Source of the DNA: Hyphomicrobiales bacterium
GTDB lineage: Bacteria; Pseudomonadota; Alphaproteobacteria; Rhizobiales; Rhizobiaceae
Direction of reading: 5' to 3'
Length of the DNA stretch: 46,745 bases
NCBI GenBank assembly: GCA_900468065.1
Contig: UBTA01000059.1
Coordinates: 1-46,745 of the forward strand
Part shown: piece after piece, positions 9,464-18,893 of the stretch
How the letters are laid out: the number at the start of each line of letters is the position of its first letter
How positions within the stretch are numbered: the stretch's first letter is position 1
Translations under genes and position numbers: made by a program
The notes under the pieces: generated by a model
What the model was told of the DNA's origin: nothing
The model's database searches: none
Seen by the model: only the letters and a program-made list of their open reading frames with translations

Positions 9464-10458
9464 GCGGAGATCCGGCGGTTACGGAAGTCGAGCAGCTCAC
9501 GCCAGAAGCCGGCAGACCACGCGAAGTGCATCACCATGGCCGAAACGGCCGCAAGTGGGCCATACGGGTTCTTCTGACCCAGCGCCATCCATGCACCATA
9601 ACCAAGGCATGCCACGGCCCACAGGCCAAAGGGAATGACGGCAGCCCAATTGATGATCGCCAGCAAGGCGCCAACCGCAACAGGTGCGACGGCAAGCGGC
9701 AGCATCTGGCGAATGCTCGGCATGGCGCGATGCTTCAGGAAGTTTTTCGCCCGGCCGCGGCCATAGCCGAAATACTGACGGAAAAGCGTGCCCGCGGTGC
9801 TGCGCGGATAATAGATCATGCTGGTCTTGTCGGTCATCCAGATCCGGAAACCGGCCTTGTTGAGGCGGTAATCGAATTCGGCGTCCTCGTTATGGCTGAA
9901 CATTTCGTCATAGCCACCGATCGCCTGAAACGCCGAAATCCGCATCAGGGCGTGGTGGCCGTGATCTGCCCAATGGCCGATGGAACCTGTGCGATGTTTC
10001 GATCCGCCATTGCCGAGCTTGGAATTCTGGGCATAGGCCGTGGCTTTCTGGAAGGTGCTGAAGCCGACGGTCTGCATGGCAACGACAACGGAATCAGCGC
10101 CGGTGACGATGGCGTCCTCCATGAGGCGTTGGCAATAGTCGTCCGGATATTCGCCATGCGCATCGATCCGGATCATGTACTCGTAATCCGCGCCGAGTGT
10201 TGCGACGGCAAGGTTGATCGCAGCACTCTGGATCCTCTTCGGATTGTCGAGCAGCCGAACTTTCGGATTGACGGTTGAGATCCGCTGGACGATCTCGCGC
10301 GTGCCGTCGGTGCTGCCGCCATCGACCACGACCAGATCCGCGCCGAGATCGCTCATGGCGCCGCCAAGCTTGATGATCAGGGCTTCTATATATTTGGCCT
10401 CGTTGAGGCAGGGAATGACAATAAGGCTGCGGCCATGCTTCGGATCATTGGTGTTCAT
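9460..10458 (-). CDS. exoA: ExoA, succinoglycan glycosyltransferase (GT2, membrane-anchored)
   Basis: ExoA adds the first glucose to the galactose-primed lipid carrier in Sinorhizobium. The 332-residue protein shows VIPCLNEAKYIEALI, VVDGGSTDGT, a RIDAHGEYPDD metal-binding segment and SHNEDAEFDYRLNKAG, followed by the QYFGYGRGRAK motif common in this GT2 subgroup. About residues 245-320 contain two or three hydrophobic helices, anchoring it in the inner membrane. Start and stop each overlap neighbours by 4 bp (exoL upstream, exoM downstream). Confidence 0.92.
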   Translation of the reverse strand: MNTNDPKHGRSLIVIPCLNEAKYIEALIIKLGGAMSDLGADLVVVDGGSTDGTREIVQRISTVNPKVRLLDNPKRIQSAAINLAVATLGADYEYMIRIDAHGEYPDDYCQRLMEDAIVTGADSVVVAMQTVGFSTFQKATAYAQNSKLGNGGSKHRTGSIGHWADHGHHALMRISAFQAIGGYDEMFSHNEDAEFDYRLNKAGFRIWMTDKTSMIYYPRSTAGTLFRQYFGYGRGRAKNFLKHRAMPSIRQMLPLAVAPVAVGALLAIINWAAVIPFGLWAVACLGYGAWMALGQKNPYGPLAAVSAMVMHFAWSAGFWRELLDFRNRRISA

Positions 10459-11654
10459 AGCAGTCCACCTTTGTTGCTGTGCGTTTGGGAAAGCTCTTGC
10501 ATCGATGCAGCATGGGCATCGCTGGTGCTCAGTGCTGCGAGCCGGTTAACCAGGCGCTGGCAATCGGCGCGGTCGAATATCCAGTTGTGTGAACTCGTGG
10601 CTGCGACCTTGCCGAATTCCGCCAGATACCGTTCCTTCGTCATCTCGGCGAGAAGCGCCGACAACGTCTTGCTGTCGGCCTGGCCCAGAACGAGGCCGAT
10701 GTGCTTGGCGCTGACATAACGCGCCGTTTCGGTGCCGCGCATGACAATCGGAACCGCGTTGTAGCGGCATCCTTCGTAAAGCCGGTTCGGCAGCAGCCAG
10801 CTGGAGTTCTGGCCTTCCTCGAAAAAATCGATGCCCCAGGAGAACTGGACCTCGTCATAGATCCGGGCGAGATCCTCCGGGTTCTTGTAGGCGCCGTGAA
10901 AGTGCATGAAGGGTTCGTTTTCAACGAAGCCGTCAAAGTCGTCGAATTCGGAATAGGCGGGACGCCCTTGCAGCACGACTTCGAACCTCCCGTCCATAGC
11001 GCGGGTAAATTCGGCCAGCAGTTTCAACGATTTGTGGCATCGCAAAGCGCCGAACCAGCCGATCTTCCAGGGCTCGCCGGGCTGCGGCGGACGGGGGCGG
11101 GCGGTTTGCATGCTGGCGGTGTCTTCAAGCTCTATCACCTGGTTTTCCAACAGCATCGTCGGCGCCTTGAGGCGCGAGACCGGCCGGAAATAGTTCTCGA
11201 TAAAGGCTGGTGAACTGGTGATCAGCAGGCTGACATTCCGGCCCAGATAGTGCTCGGCGCCGCGCAAAGCACGCCCTGCAAAGTCCTTGCGCAGCAGAAG
11301 CCGGTGAATGTCCAGGCATTCGTAGACGATCGGAACGTTGCCGCCGAAAATGGCGTTTGCCCGGTTGGCAAGCGCCAGCATCTCCAGATTACGGGCGATG
11401 ATGATGCCGGGCTTCTTTGCCCCGCGCAATTTGTGACGCAGGAGCAGTGCCGCCTTGACGACCGCCGCAACCCGCTGGCCGAACCGCCCATCCCGGGTAA
11501 CGCCCAGTTCGATGATACCGTTGGCGACGGGCGTGCCTGCGCCGCGCCGGAAACCCGCCACAGTCACATTCGCACCACCCGCCTCAAGCGTCAGAGTTCT
11601 ACGCCTGATCGCCGGGTCTGCCACATCATGTGCCAGGTAGAGTACATCCAGCAT
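10455..11654 (-). CDS. exoL: ExoL, succinoglycan glycosyltransferase
   Basis: A 399-residue protein taken as ExoL, which adds the third sugar in Sinorhizobium. It has the two-domain look of a GT-B enzyme rather than the GT2 type of its neighbours: an N-terminal VLYLAHDVADPAIRRR and IVYECLDIH, then KIGWFGALRCHKSL and a C-terminal RLYEGCRYNAVPIVM segment where retaining enzymes bind the nucleotide. The ATG has an AGGAAG site 5 bases upstream. It follows exoK after an 88-bp spacer and overlaps exoA by 4 bp. The identification is from order plus fold. Confidence 0.88.
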   Translation of the reverse strand: MLDVLYLAHDVADPAIRRRTLTLEAGGANVTVAGFRRGAGTPVANGIIELGVTRDGRFGQRVAAVVKAALLLRHKLRGAKKPGIIIARNLEMLALANRANAIFGGNVPIVYECLDIHRLLLRKDFAGRALRGAEHYLGRNVSLLITSSPAFIENYFRPVSRLKAPTMLLENQVIELEDTASMQTARPRPPQPGEPWKIGWFGALRCHKSLKLLAEFTRAMDGRFEVVLQGRPAYSEFDDFDGFVENEPFMHFHGAYKNPEDLARIYDEVQFSWGIDFFEEGQNSSWLLPNRLYEGCRYNAVPIVMRGTETARYVSAKHIGLVLGQADSKTLSALLAEMTKERYLAEFGKVAATSSHNWIFDRADCQRLVNRLAALSTSDAHAASMQELSQTHSNKGGLL

Positions 11655-11742
11655 GAAAACTTCCTGTTCCCCGCTCAGCTTGAACCGAGCTTAGTTCAGT
11701 TTTTTGTGCACCGCAACATTCCTGTTGCAATTGCTAATAAGC

Positions 11743-12525
11743 TCAATCGACCGTGCAAGTGATGGACTCCGGAAACAGGCATTTCTCGCCGGGAGCCGTG
11801 TAAGCAACGCGGTCGATCTGCATCTTTGCCGGACCCTGGTAGTCGAACTTTCCCATCCAGTCGGTCAGCGTGTCCGTTCCCCAGAGGCTGAAGAAAATCT
11901 TCTGTTCATTAACCGGGATTTTCGTCGGATCGGTGACCTCCTGCACCAAGGTGCCATTGAGATAGTAACGCAGCCGGCCCTGTTCCCAGATGAAGGCATA
12001 GTCGTTGAAGCCGGCATTTGCGCCGCCTGCGACATCGATCTGTTTCTCGTTGCCGCCCTTGGCTGAAATATACTGATTCACCTGCACCTTGGCAGAATCC
12101 TTGCCAAGCACTTCGAAGTCGATCTCATCATGTGGCTTCTTGTCGGTCGGCCCGATATAGGTAAAGAAGGCCGAGTTCAGCCCGGAGCCTTCGGCCGTCT
12201 TGATGCGCGCTTCATAGGTCCCGTAGCCGAAGCGCTTTTTCGTCTGGATCTCGCCGCAGGCATAGTCACGCTTGCCGGCCTTGCGCTGTTCGAAGGTTAG
12301 TTCGAGTACGCCATCGTGAACCGCTACCTGCCGTTTCGACCAGGTGCAGTTCTGATGATCGCCGTTATCCCAGCCATCCGAAATATACCATGTTTTTTGG
12401 TCGATCCCATCGAAATTGTCGACGAAGGATGTGCCTGTTTTGGCTCCTTGCGCAAAGGCGGATACGGGAATGGCGGCGGAAATTGCCGAAAGGACGAGAA
12501 GCATTTTTGAGATCGATTGGGTCAT
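11743..12525 (-). CDS. exoK: ExoK, secreted endo-beta-1,3-1,4-glycanase (GH16)
   Basis: ExoK cleaves nascent succinoglycan to yield shorter chains. The 260-residue protein starts with a signal peptide (MTQSISKMLLVLSAIS onward, cleavage predicted after AFA near residue 25). The GH16 active-site motif DEIDFE lies at residues 133-138, with Glu134 as nucleophile and Glu138 as acid/base. The frame is open much further upstream to 12936, but that part lies inside exoH and has no similarity; ATG 12525 overlaps the exoH stop by 4 bp and gives a proper signal peptide. An 88-bp spacer to exoL follows. Confidence 0.93.
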   Translation of the reverse strand: MTQSISKMLLVLSAISAAIPVSAFAQGAKTGTSFVDNFDGIDQKTWYISDGWDNGDHQNCTWSKRQVAVHDGVLELTFEQRKAGKRDYACGEIQTKKRFGYGTYEARIKTAEGSGLNSAFFTYIGPTDKKPHDEIDFEVLGKDSAKVQVNQYISAKGGNEKQIDVAGGANAGFNDYAFIWEQGRLRYYLNGTLVQEVTDPTKIPVNEQKIFFSLWGTDTLTDWMGKFDYQGPAKMQIDRVAYTAPGEKCLFPESITCTVD

Positions 12526-13673
12526 CGTATCGCTTTTTCCTTTGGAGAAGAGGTATCGGGAAAGCCCTTCTGGTTTGCCCCGTTTTCCGTCAAGCGCTTT
12601 GCTGCGGAGGTAGAATGGCCTGCACGGCTGCCGGTCAAAACGGCATGTAACTTGGGTACCAGGCGCTTCGCTACAGTGTGGGAAGCGACCAAAATCAAGA
12701 GGGCCAGAATGGGTGTTGCGAAGTAGAATAGCGGGTAGAGACCGGGATGCGCCGTCCGGTTCCAAAGCATCCAGAATGCAATGAGCAAGGGGTAATGGGC
12801 GCAAAATATCCAGAAGCTGAGGCCCTCCGACCCGGAAAGCCGCTCGCCGAGCCGTGAGCGGATAAGGATCGCCGAGATCGCCCAGGATCCGACAATGCCG
12901 CAGATGGCCGTCAGGCTGCGCAGCATGTCGATCCACACCGGATAGTCAGGTCCTGTCCAGTAAAGTGCAGTCGCCAGCATGACGGCCGCCGTTAGAAACA
13001 GCGTGGATATTAATGCAGCATGCCGATCCAGTGTCCGGATGTTGATTTGGTGAAGGCTTGCGTAGATGCCGCAGCTGAAGCCGAACAGGATCGATTTCTT
13101 CAGGAAGATGCCGCTCGGGATCGGCAACACGGCATAGGCGAAGAAAAGTGCCAGCATTGTCAGCGGATAGCGTTTGATCAGGATGCCGAGAACCGGCGCA
13201 AGCAGGATGCACAAGAGCAGATCCCGCAGGAAGTAGAGCGGAACATTGATTGGCAAGCCCTCGATCGCAAAGGTCAGCGTTGCCAAATCGCGCGGCGCCG
13301 CATTGATCGCATCGGGGAGGTAACCGAAGCCGATACCACCCTTCTGCCCAAGCAAAACGAGGGCCAGAAAGGACAGATTCCAGATCAGGAAGGGCAGCAG
13401 AACCGTACGCGCTTTGGAGCGGATCGTCTTGCCGTAGTCGAAGGCGTCAAGCCCGCGGCGAAACATGAGGTAGCCGGAAATCGCGCTCAGGCATGGCACG
13501 CCAACCCTGAAAAGGCTGTCACCGAGAAAGACCCTCACCCAATCAACGAAGCCATTGGCGCCGAGGAACGGGCTGGTCTGCGGATCAAAAGGAACGTGAA
13601 CGAAAACAATCCCTGAGATGAGCAGAATGCGCATCAGATTGATCCGCGATGATATGTTCGCGTCGATAACCAA
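12522..13673 (-). CDS. exoH: ExoH, succinyltransferase-type membrane acyltransferase
   Basis: ExoH adds the succinyl group that gives succinoglycan its name. The 383-residue protein is an acyltransferase-3 family membrane protein with about ten hydrophobic segments. The N-terminal SRINLMRILLISGIVFVHV contains the family Arg and His, and later GDSLFRVGVPCLSAISGYL matches the family's second block. The likely start is TTG at 13673 with an AGGA site 7 bases upstream; an internal ATG (residue 14) has no such site. The gene heads the leftward exoHKLAMONP run. The last 35 residues are polar and probably cytoplasmic. Confidence 0.9.
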   Translation of the reverse strand: MVIDANISSRINLMRILLISGIVFVHVPFDPQTSPFLGANGFVDWVRVFLGDSLFRVGVPCLSAISGYLMFRRGLDAFDYGKTIRSKARTVLLPFLIWNLSFLALVLLGQKGGIGFGYLPDAINAAPRDLATLTFAIEGLPINVPLYFLRDLLLCILLAPVLGILIKRYPLTMLALFFAYAVLPIPSGIFLKKSILFGFSCGIYASLHQINIRTLDRHAALISTLFLTAAVMLATALYWTGPDYPVWIDMLRSLTAICGIVGSWAISAILIRSRLGERLSGSEGLSFWIFCAHYPLLIAFWMLWNRTAHPGLYPLFYFATPILALLILVASHTVAKRLVPKLHAVLTGSRAGHSTSAAKRLTENGANQKGFPDTSSPKEKAIR

Positions 13674-14041
13674 GATGGCATCCTATGTTGGACCATTTCC
13701 TGCCAGAAGCGGTCGTTTCAATCAGAGCAGGCTTGAACCTGCATCCTTGAAGATAGAGCAGGACGTCACGAAAAATATGGCACTGCAGCAGAAAAATTCG
13801 CCTTCATGCTGCAATGCACGCGGCGAAAAAGCGAGAAAATCCAATATATGGATACTCTGTTTTCACGCGATATCTGCGGAAAAACCGCGTGTGGGTGGGA
13901 GGTTGCGGAATATCCGGATATTCCAATCAGCGCCTGTTTCCGGTGAATTTCCGCGGCAGAAAATAAGTTGGAAAATGCCTCAAACTGCGCGCCATGGTTT
14001 ATCATTTTGGCTCGCTGCGGGCGCGCTTGCGTCAAAATAAG
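13674..14041. other. exoH upstream region with perfect 18-bp palindrome
   Basis: About 370 bases between the exoT terminator and exoH hold no convincing gene; the longest ORF (13766-14071, minus) has no recognisable features. In Sinorhizobium this slot carries exoI, which is absent. A perfect 18-bp palindrome, GGAATATCC joined to GGATATTCC, lies at 13907-13924, about 235 bp before exoH, and may be a regulator site. The promoter for the exoH operon should lie here, but I see no clear -35/-10 pair. Confidence 0.5.
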
Positions 14042-14069
14042 GCGCCTGCCCAATGTTTGAGGCAGGCGC
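14030..14069 (-). terminator. Intrinsic terminator after exoT
   Basis: On the minus strand a 9-bp GC-rich stem (GCGCCTGCC at 14042-14050 pairing with GGCAGGCGC at 14061-14069) is followed by TTATTTTGA. It begins 10 bases past the exoT stop, so it probably separates exoT from the exoH operon. Confidence 0.75.
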
Positions 14070-14078
14070 ATTTCCAGG

Positions 14079-15548
14079 TCACACTGGCTTGCTTGCCCGC
14101 CGGTTTTTCACCAGCTGATAGATTCTCATCAGCAGCGGCCGTTCCGACAAAACAATGAACAGGGTATAGATCAGTCCGCCGATAACTGCGCCTGCAAGGA
14201 TCTGCACGATAGGATTTGGCATGAGAGTGCCGAAAGTATCGAGGAGATAACGGACCGCAAGCGCCATCACCAGAGCCACCAGCATGGGGCGGCTGCTGAT
14301 ATAGAGGCCCTTGAAGAACGGCGTTCCATCTGCCTTGAACACCGCCCAGGAATAACCCACCAGCGTGACGGCGTTTATGATGCACAACCAGATCATCGCA
14401 TTGATCAGTGTGCCGGTGCTTGCGCCATAGGCCACAGCCGCGCAGGTTGCGATCGCGCGAATGATGGCCGACCAGAACAGTGCCCGGCCATGGCCTACGC
14501 CCTTGAGATAGGGAATGAAGGTGCTGCAGGGTGTCAGAATGCCTTTGGACAGCGCCAGCAATCCGAGCACCGGCCAGGCATAGGCCCATTGCGGGCCGAA
14601 CAGAACGCGCATGGCCGGTTCTGCCAGGGCCCAGAGGCCGAACATCATCGGCGCGAGCAGCACTGTGGTCACCTGCGTGCTGAACATCAGTGCCTGAGAC
14701 CGGCGCTGCTTGTCATCCATCATGCCGCTGAAAGCGGGAAAGAGAACGCCCATAACGGCCGATAGGACCACTTGGTTTGGGATGCTGGCAAACCGGTTGG
14801 CCGCCGAATAGGCGCCGGCATCGGCAAGGCCGAGATAGCGCGAGATGATCACCATCGGCGACTGGAAAGTAATGAAGTTGGCAACTTCCGAGCCCATCAT
14901 GCCCAGGCTGAACCGGCTCAATCCGATAACCCGCCGTGGGTGGAAAACGAAACGCGGCATATAATGTGATACGGCGTAGAGGCCACAGAGCCGCACCAGC
15001 GCCGAGACGAAAAGCTGTGCCATCAAGGCCCAGACCCCCCACCCGAAAATCGCCAGCACGACGGCTACGATGGCGCCAAGCGATTCGGAAATCATGCTCC
15101 AGACGGCATCCTTGCTGAAGTTCATGCGCCTTGCGAGTAACGAGTAGGCAACGTCTCCTCCGAGCTGGAGAGGAATAAGGAAGCTCATGACTTTCAAAAG
15201 GTAAGCGGCCTCGGGCGCGCCGAGAAGCGTGGCGAAGAAGTCGGCCCAGATGAAGAGGCCAAGCGCCATCAGGCAGGAAATCGCAAGGTTCGCCCAGAAG
15301 ACGGAATGGACCGTCTCCATCTCTTCTTCGCGCTGGATGACCAGCGCCGAAGTCAATCCCGCGCCGCCGATCATGGCCAGAAACTGTACCACGGTGAGCG
15401 CCACCGCGACGGCGCCAAACTCTTCCGGCGTCAGGATACGAGCAAGAATTGGCACCGTGACAAACTTAAGCCCGAATGTGCTTGTCTTGGATAAAATGCT
15501 CCAACCGACATTGCTCGTGACGGATTTGACGTTAACTGTAGGGGGCAT
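14079..15548 (-). CDS. exoT: ExoT, Wzx-type oligosaccharide flippase
   Basis: ExoT moves the lipid-linked octasaccharide across the inner membrane. The 489-residue protein belongs to the polysaccharide transporter branch of the MOP superfamily: 12-14 predicted membrane helices, an N-terminal VGWSILSKTSTFGLKF followed by LTPEEFGAVAVALTV, and QFQSPMV-like cores (FITFQSPMVIISRYLG). It lies alone on the minus strand between its own terminator and the divergent exoW. The two genes share a 121-bp promoter region (15549-15669). Confidence 0.92.
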   Translation of the reverse strand: MPPTVNVKSVTSNVGWSILSKTSTFGLKFVTVPILARILTPEEFGAVAVALTVVQFLAMIGGAGLTSALVIQREEEMETVHSVFWANLAISCLMALGLFIWADFFATLLGAPEAAYLLKVMSFLIPLQLGGDVAYSLLARRMNFSKDAVWSMISESLGAIVAVVLAIFGWGVWALMAQLFVSALVRLCGLYAVSHYMPRFVFHPRRVIGLSRFSLGMMGSEVANFITFQSPMVIISRYLGLADAGAYSAANRFASIPNQVVLSAVMGVLFPAFSGMMDDKQRRSQALMFSTQVTTVLLAPMMFGLWALAEPAMRVLFGPQWAYAWPVLGLLALSKGILTPCSTFIPYLKGVGHGRALFWSAIIRAIATCAAVAYGASTGTLINAMIWLCIINAVTLVGYSWAVFKADGTPFFKGLYISSRPMLVALVMALAVRYLLDTFGTLMPNPIVQILAGAVIGGLIYTLFIVLSERPLLMRIYQLVKNRRASKPV

Positions 15549-15669
15549 GGCGTAAATCCTGTGTGGCGACGGGGAGGATCAAGGACAGAGGAGACGCGTC
15601 AGATACGCAGCCGCAACCTGATGGGAGGAACCAGGAAGCACCTTCTAGGAAAACCGCAGGGGCAAAAAG

Positions 15670-16629
15670 ATGGCGAAGTTTACAGTTGTTATTCCGTACT
15701 ACCAGAAACAGGCAGGAATTCTGAGCCGGGCCTTGGGCTCTGTCTTCGCGCAGACCTGCCAGAATTTCGATGTCATCATCGTCGATGACCAGTCGCCTTT
15801 CCCGATCGAAACCGATCTTGAAACCCTGAGCGTCGAGCAGCAGGCGCGCATCCGTGTGATCAAGCAGCCGAACGCAGGCCCGGGCGGGGCGCGCAACACC
15901 GGCCTCAACAATGTCACGGCACAAACCGATTTTGTGGCGTTTCTCGATTCCGACGATCTTTGGACGCCCGATCATCTGCAGAACGCGCAGGAAACCATGA
16001 CCCGCTTCGGGGCCGATTGCTATTGGGCATCGATTACGGGCGGTGATGCCTTCTACTACCATTTCGACATGGCCGAACTGGAAAAGACCGAGAAGGTCAC
16101 GCGGCTCTCTGAAAAGCCCCTGGTTCTGGAAGTGCCGGAGTTTTCGCAGGTGATGCTGCGCAACTGGAGCTTCCTGCACCTATCCTGCATGGTGATCGGA
16201 CGAAAACTGTTCGAGACCGTGCGCTTCGAGGCCGAACTGCGCCTGGCGGCAGAGGACGTACTGTTCTTCTGCGATTGCGCCATTGCAGCCGGTCGCATCG
16301 TCCTGTGCAACGAGCCGGGCGCTGTGCGCGGTGAGGGCGTCAACATCTTCCACAGCATCGATAGCGATTCTCCGCAGTTCCTGTCGCAGCAGTTCAACAC
16401 CTGGGTTGCGCTCGACACATTGGAAGGGCGTTTTTCGCGCAAGCCGGCGGAAATCGCATCGATTCATTCCTACAAGCATACAGCCCGGCGGCAGGCTCTC
16501 TGGAGCCAAGCCCGGCTTATCAAGCAGCGGAAAATGCCGCAGTTCAATCTGCTGGCCCGCTGGATCTGGCGTGATCCGAAGCTGTTGCAGAGTGCGCTCC
16601 AGCTTGCGGTCGGCAAGTTATCACGCTAG
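15670..16629 (+). CDS. exoW: ExoW, succinoglycan glycosyltransferase (GT2)
   Basis: A 319-residue GT2 enzyme; ExoW adds a late glucose of the side chain in Sinorhizobium. The GT-A domain shows VVIPYYQKQAGILSRAL, VIIVDDQSP, NAGPGGARNTGLNN, the metal-binding FLDSDD and, later, LAAEDVLFFCDCA. No membrane segment. It diverges from exoT and is followed by exoV after 104 bp, in which I see no terminator, so co-transcription is likely. Confidence 0.9.
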   Translation: MAKFTVVIPYYQKQAGILSRALGSVFAQTCQNFDVIIVDDQSPFPIETDLETLSVEQQARIRVIKQPNAGPGGARNTGLNNVTAQTDFVAFLDSDDLWTPDHLQNAQETMTRFGADCYWASITGGDAFYYHFDMAELEKTEKVTRLSEKPLVLEVPEFSQVMLRNWSFLHLSCMVIGRKLFETVRFEAELRLAAEDVLFFCDCAIAAGRIVLCNEPGAVRGEGVNIFHSIDSDSPQFLSQQFNTWVALDTLEGRFSRKPAEIASIHSYKHTARRQALWSQARLIKQRKMPQFNLLARWIWRDPKLLQSALQLAVGKLSR

Positions 16630-16733
16630 CCTTCGCAGGTGCAGCATTTTTTTGCCGCGCCCATCGATATACGTGAATGCCATCGCATGTCACGCCTTTG
16701 CAGTTCCTTGCGTAAAGCAAATAGGAGACGGTC

Positions 16734-17684
16734 ATGGACCCTTACTACTGGGAATCCGAGCACGGAAATTTCGGTGATGATCTCAATCTGTGGCTCTGGG
16801 ACTTCCTTATCCCGGGTTTTCGCGCCGTTCATCCGGAAACACTTCTCGTCGGGGTCGGTACGGTGCTCAACAAGGCACTTCTGCCCGAGGGCCGGCACAA
16901 GCTGGTGATCGGCAGCGGCTTCGGCTACGGCTCCTTGCCGGACATGAGCAATCGTGCGGAATGGGATGTCCGCTGCGTTCGCGGCCCGCTCACAGCGCAG
17001 AAAGTCGGCGTCGATCCGAAGCTCGGCATCATCGATCCGGCCGTTATGGTCGCCGAAATGGATGAGTTCAAGAACCTGCCGAAAAAGTACAAGAAGAGCT
17101 TCGTTCCCCATTGGGAATCAGCGATTGCCGGCCTGTGGCCGGTGATCTGCCAGACGGTCGGCTTGCATTACATTGATCCGCGCGGCGAGTCCAAGGACGT
17201 CATCCGCGAGATCGCCCAGTCGGAACTGATCATGGCCGAATCGATGCACGGCGCCATTCTCGCCGATGCCTTCCGGGTGCCGTGGGTGGCCGTGACGACC
17301 TCCAAAAGCATCAACAGCTTCAAATGGAACGACTGGGCCCATACGCTTGGCGTCACCTATCGTCCGCGTCACGTTCCTGTTTCCAGCAGGGCGGAGGCCA
17401 TTATCAAGGGCGCGCGGTTCTGGGGGGTCGATTTCGATGCACATCAGCCGGCGCTGGACGATCCGAATAAGCGTCAGATCGATGAAAGTGTGATAGTCGC
17501 AGCCCGGTCCCCCAAGCAGACTTCGTTCCGGGTCGCCGCAAAACAGCTTCTGGCCGTGCCGTCGGCACTGTCGCTCTGGCAGGCGACGCGCGCCACACCG
17601 CAACTCAGTGCCGATCATATTCTGGCAGAGCGGAAAGACCGTTTTCTTGAGGTGATTGCCGGTGTGCGCCGCGACTATTTTTAA
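16734..17684 (+). CDS. exoV: ExoV, ketal pyruvyltransferase
   Basis: ExoV adds the pyruvate ketal to the terminal glucose of succinoglycan, using phosphoenolpyruvate. The 316-residue protein belongs to the polysaccharide pyruvyltransferase family (PF04230): it opens with YWESEHGNFGDDLN, has VGTVLNKALL, RCVRGPLTAQ and FVPHWES, and the C-terminal SELIMAESMHGAILADAF motif typical of the family. An AGGAG site lies just upstream of the ATG. It converges on exoU, the stops being 34 bp apart. Pyruvylation is needed for polymerisation in Sinorhizobium. Confidence 0.93.
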   Translation: MDPYYWESEHGNFGDDLNLWLWDFLIPGFRAVHPETLLVGVGTVLNKALLPEGRHKLVIGSGFGYGSLPDMSNRAEWDVRCVRGPLTAQKVGVDPKLGIIDPAVMVAEMDEFKNLPKKYKKSFVPHWESAIAGLWPVICQTVGLHYIDPRGESKDVIREIAQSELIMAESMHGAILADAFRVPWVAVTTSKSINSFKWNDWAHTLGVTYRPRHVPVSSRAEAIIKGARFWGVDFDAHQPALDDPNKRQIDESVIVAARSPKQTSFRVAAKQLLAVPSALSLWQATRATPQLSADHILAERKDRFLEVIAGVRRDYF

Positions 17685-17718
17685 GCCGCGGCCACTACGT
17701 CATTTCTGAACTTCTTAC

Positions 17719-18732
17719 TCAAACGGCTCTGGAGGGTGGTTGCAGCAGATAGCGCAAACCGCCTGATCCACCGAGGGCGGCTGGCGCCGCCTCGGGCTGG
17801 CGGCGGAAGTAATCGGTCTTGTCAGCGAATATCCCGGCGGCGATCGCCGGGATCGCCGATGGATTGCCAAGGGCGTGGGCCAAGGCTGCCTTGGAGCCGG
17901 ATTGCCGCTTGATGTCGAGGAATTCCCGCAATTCGTAACGCCCGCGAATATGACGCTCATGCCGGGCAATCAGCGCCCGTACCTGAGGCGAGAGGCCTGT
18001 CTGTGCCAGGATGGCCCTATCGGCTTCGTACAGACGCTTGAGGTCGACTGTCCGGTGGCTGCCGCTCAGTGAATTGCTGCGCACGACTGCGCCGTATCCA
18101 CAGCTGTGGATGATCTTGTAGCGCGCGTCCTTTGTCAGTGCCCGGGCATAAAGATCGTAGTCCTCGCCGAGACGCAGACTTTCCTGATAGCGCAGCCGGT
18201 GCTTGTCCAGAAACTCCCGCCGCATCAAGGGCTTTAGAAATCCGATCTCCCGGCGCCTTACGCCGCGCTTTGAGATGTTGCCGGCGATGAATTCATTGAG
18301 ATTAAGAATACGGGGCGCGGCCGGAAAGGCCTCGAGCGCCAGATGCGCCGTCGATGCCTTGTCCTCGTCGACAAAGGCAATGTTGTCGGCGATAAAATCC
18401 CAGCCGGACTGGGACAGGAGATTGTGCAGCCGTCCGGGGAAGAAGAAGTCGTCGGAATCGAGGATTGCAAGAACTGGCGACTTCGACATCAGAATCGCAT
18501 GGTTACGGGCTGCGGCCGGGCCTCTGTTGACGTCAAAGCTGACGACTGTCAGCCGTCCCGTCCCGTCATCCATCTGGCGCGAAACACTAGCCGTGCTGTC
18601 GCTTGATCCGTCGTCGACGACAACCACTTCGGCAGTTTCGGGCTCTCGCAGCGCTGATGTGATGGCACGGCCAATTGTCTGGCCCGCATTTTTTGCGGCG
18701 ATGATGACGCAGACGTCAGCATTCGGTTTCAT
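17719..18732 (-). CDS. exoU: ExoU, succinoglycan glycosyltransferase (GT2)
   Basis: A 337-residue GT2 enzyme; ExoU adds the sixth sugar in Sinorhizobium. Motifs are VVVVDDGSSDST, NRGPAAARNHAI, AILDSDDFFFPGR and RLGEDYDLYARALTK. It lines up with ExoO over most of the length, including GFLKPLMRREFLDKHRLR against [18 protein letters not shown], so the two are duplicates that have taken different acceptor positions. It is transcribed leftward, 161 bp after exoX on the same strand. Confidence 0.9.
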   Translation of the reverse strand: MKPNADVCVIIAAKNAGQTIGRAITSALREPETAEVVVVDDGSSDSTASVSRQMDDGTGRLTVVSFDVNRGPAAARNHAILMSKSPVLAILDSDDFFFPGRLHNLLSQSGWDFIADNIAFVDEDKASTAHLALEAFPAAPRILNLNEFIAGNISKRGVRRREIGFLKPLMRREFLDKHRLRYQESLRLGEDYDLYARALTKDARYKIIHSCGYGAVVRSNSLSGSHRTVDLKRLYEADRAILAQTGLSPQVRALIARHERHIRGRYELREFLDIKRQSGSKAALAHALGNPSAIPAIAAGIFADKTDYFRRQPEAAPAALGGSGGLRYLLQPPSRAV

Positions 18733-18893
18733 ATGTGCATTCCTTTATCGCTGTCATGCCGAACCTAAGTCGGCTTTTGCTGGGCGACAAGGCGAGATGT
18801 TGCATATGCGAAGACTTGGTGAGGTCTTTCACACGCGCGAAGGCCGGTAATCTCAGAGAAAACCACGCGAGCAGTTCCTGCTCAATCTCTCAC

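Noticed and set aside
12526..12936. Upstream extension of the exoK frame
   Set aside because: Overlaps conserved exoH; the signal peptide begins at ATG 12525.
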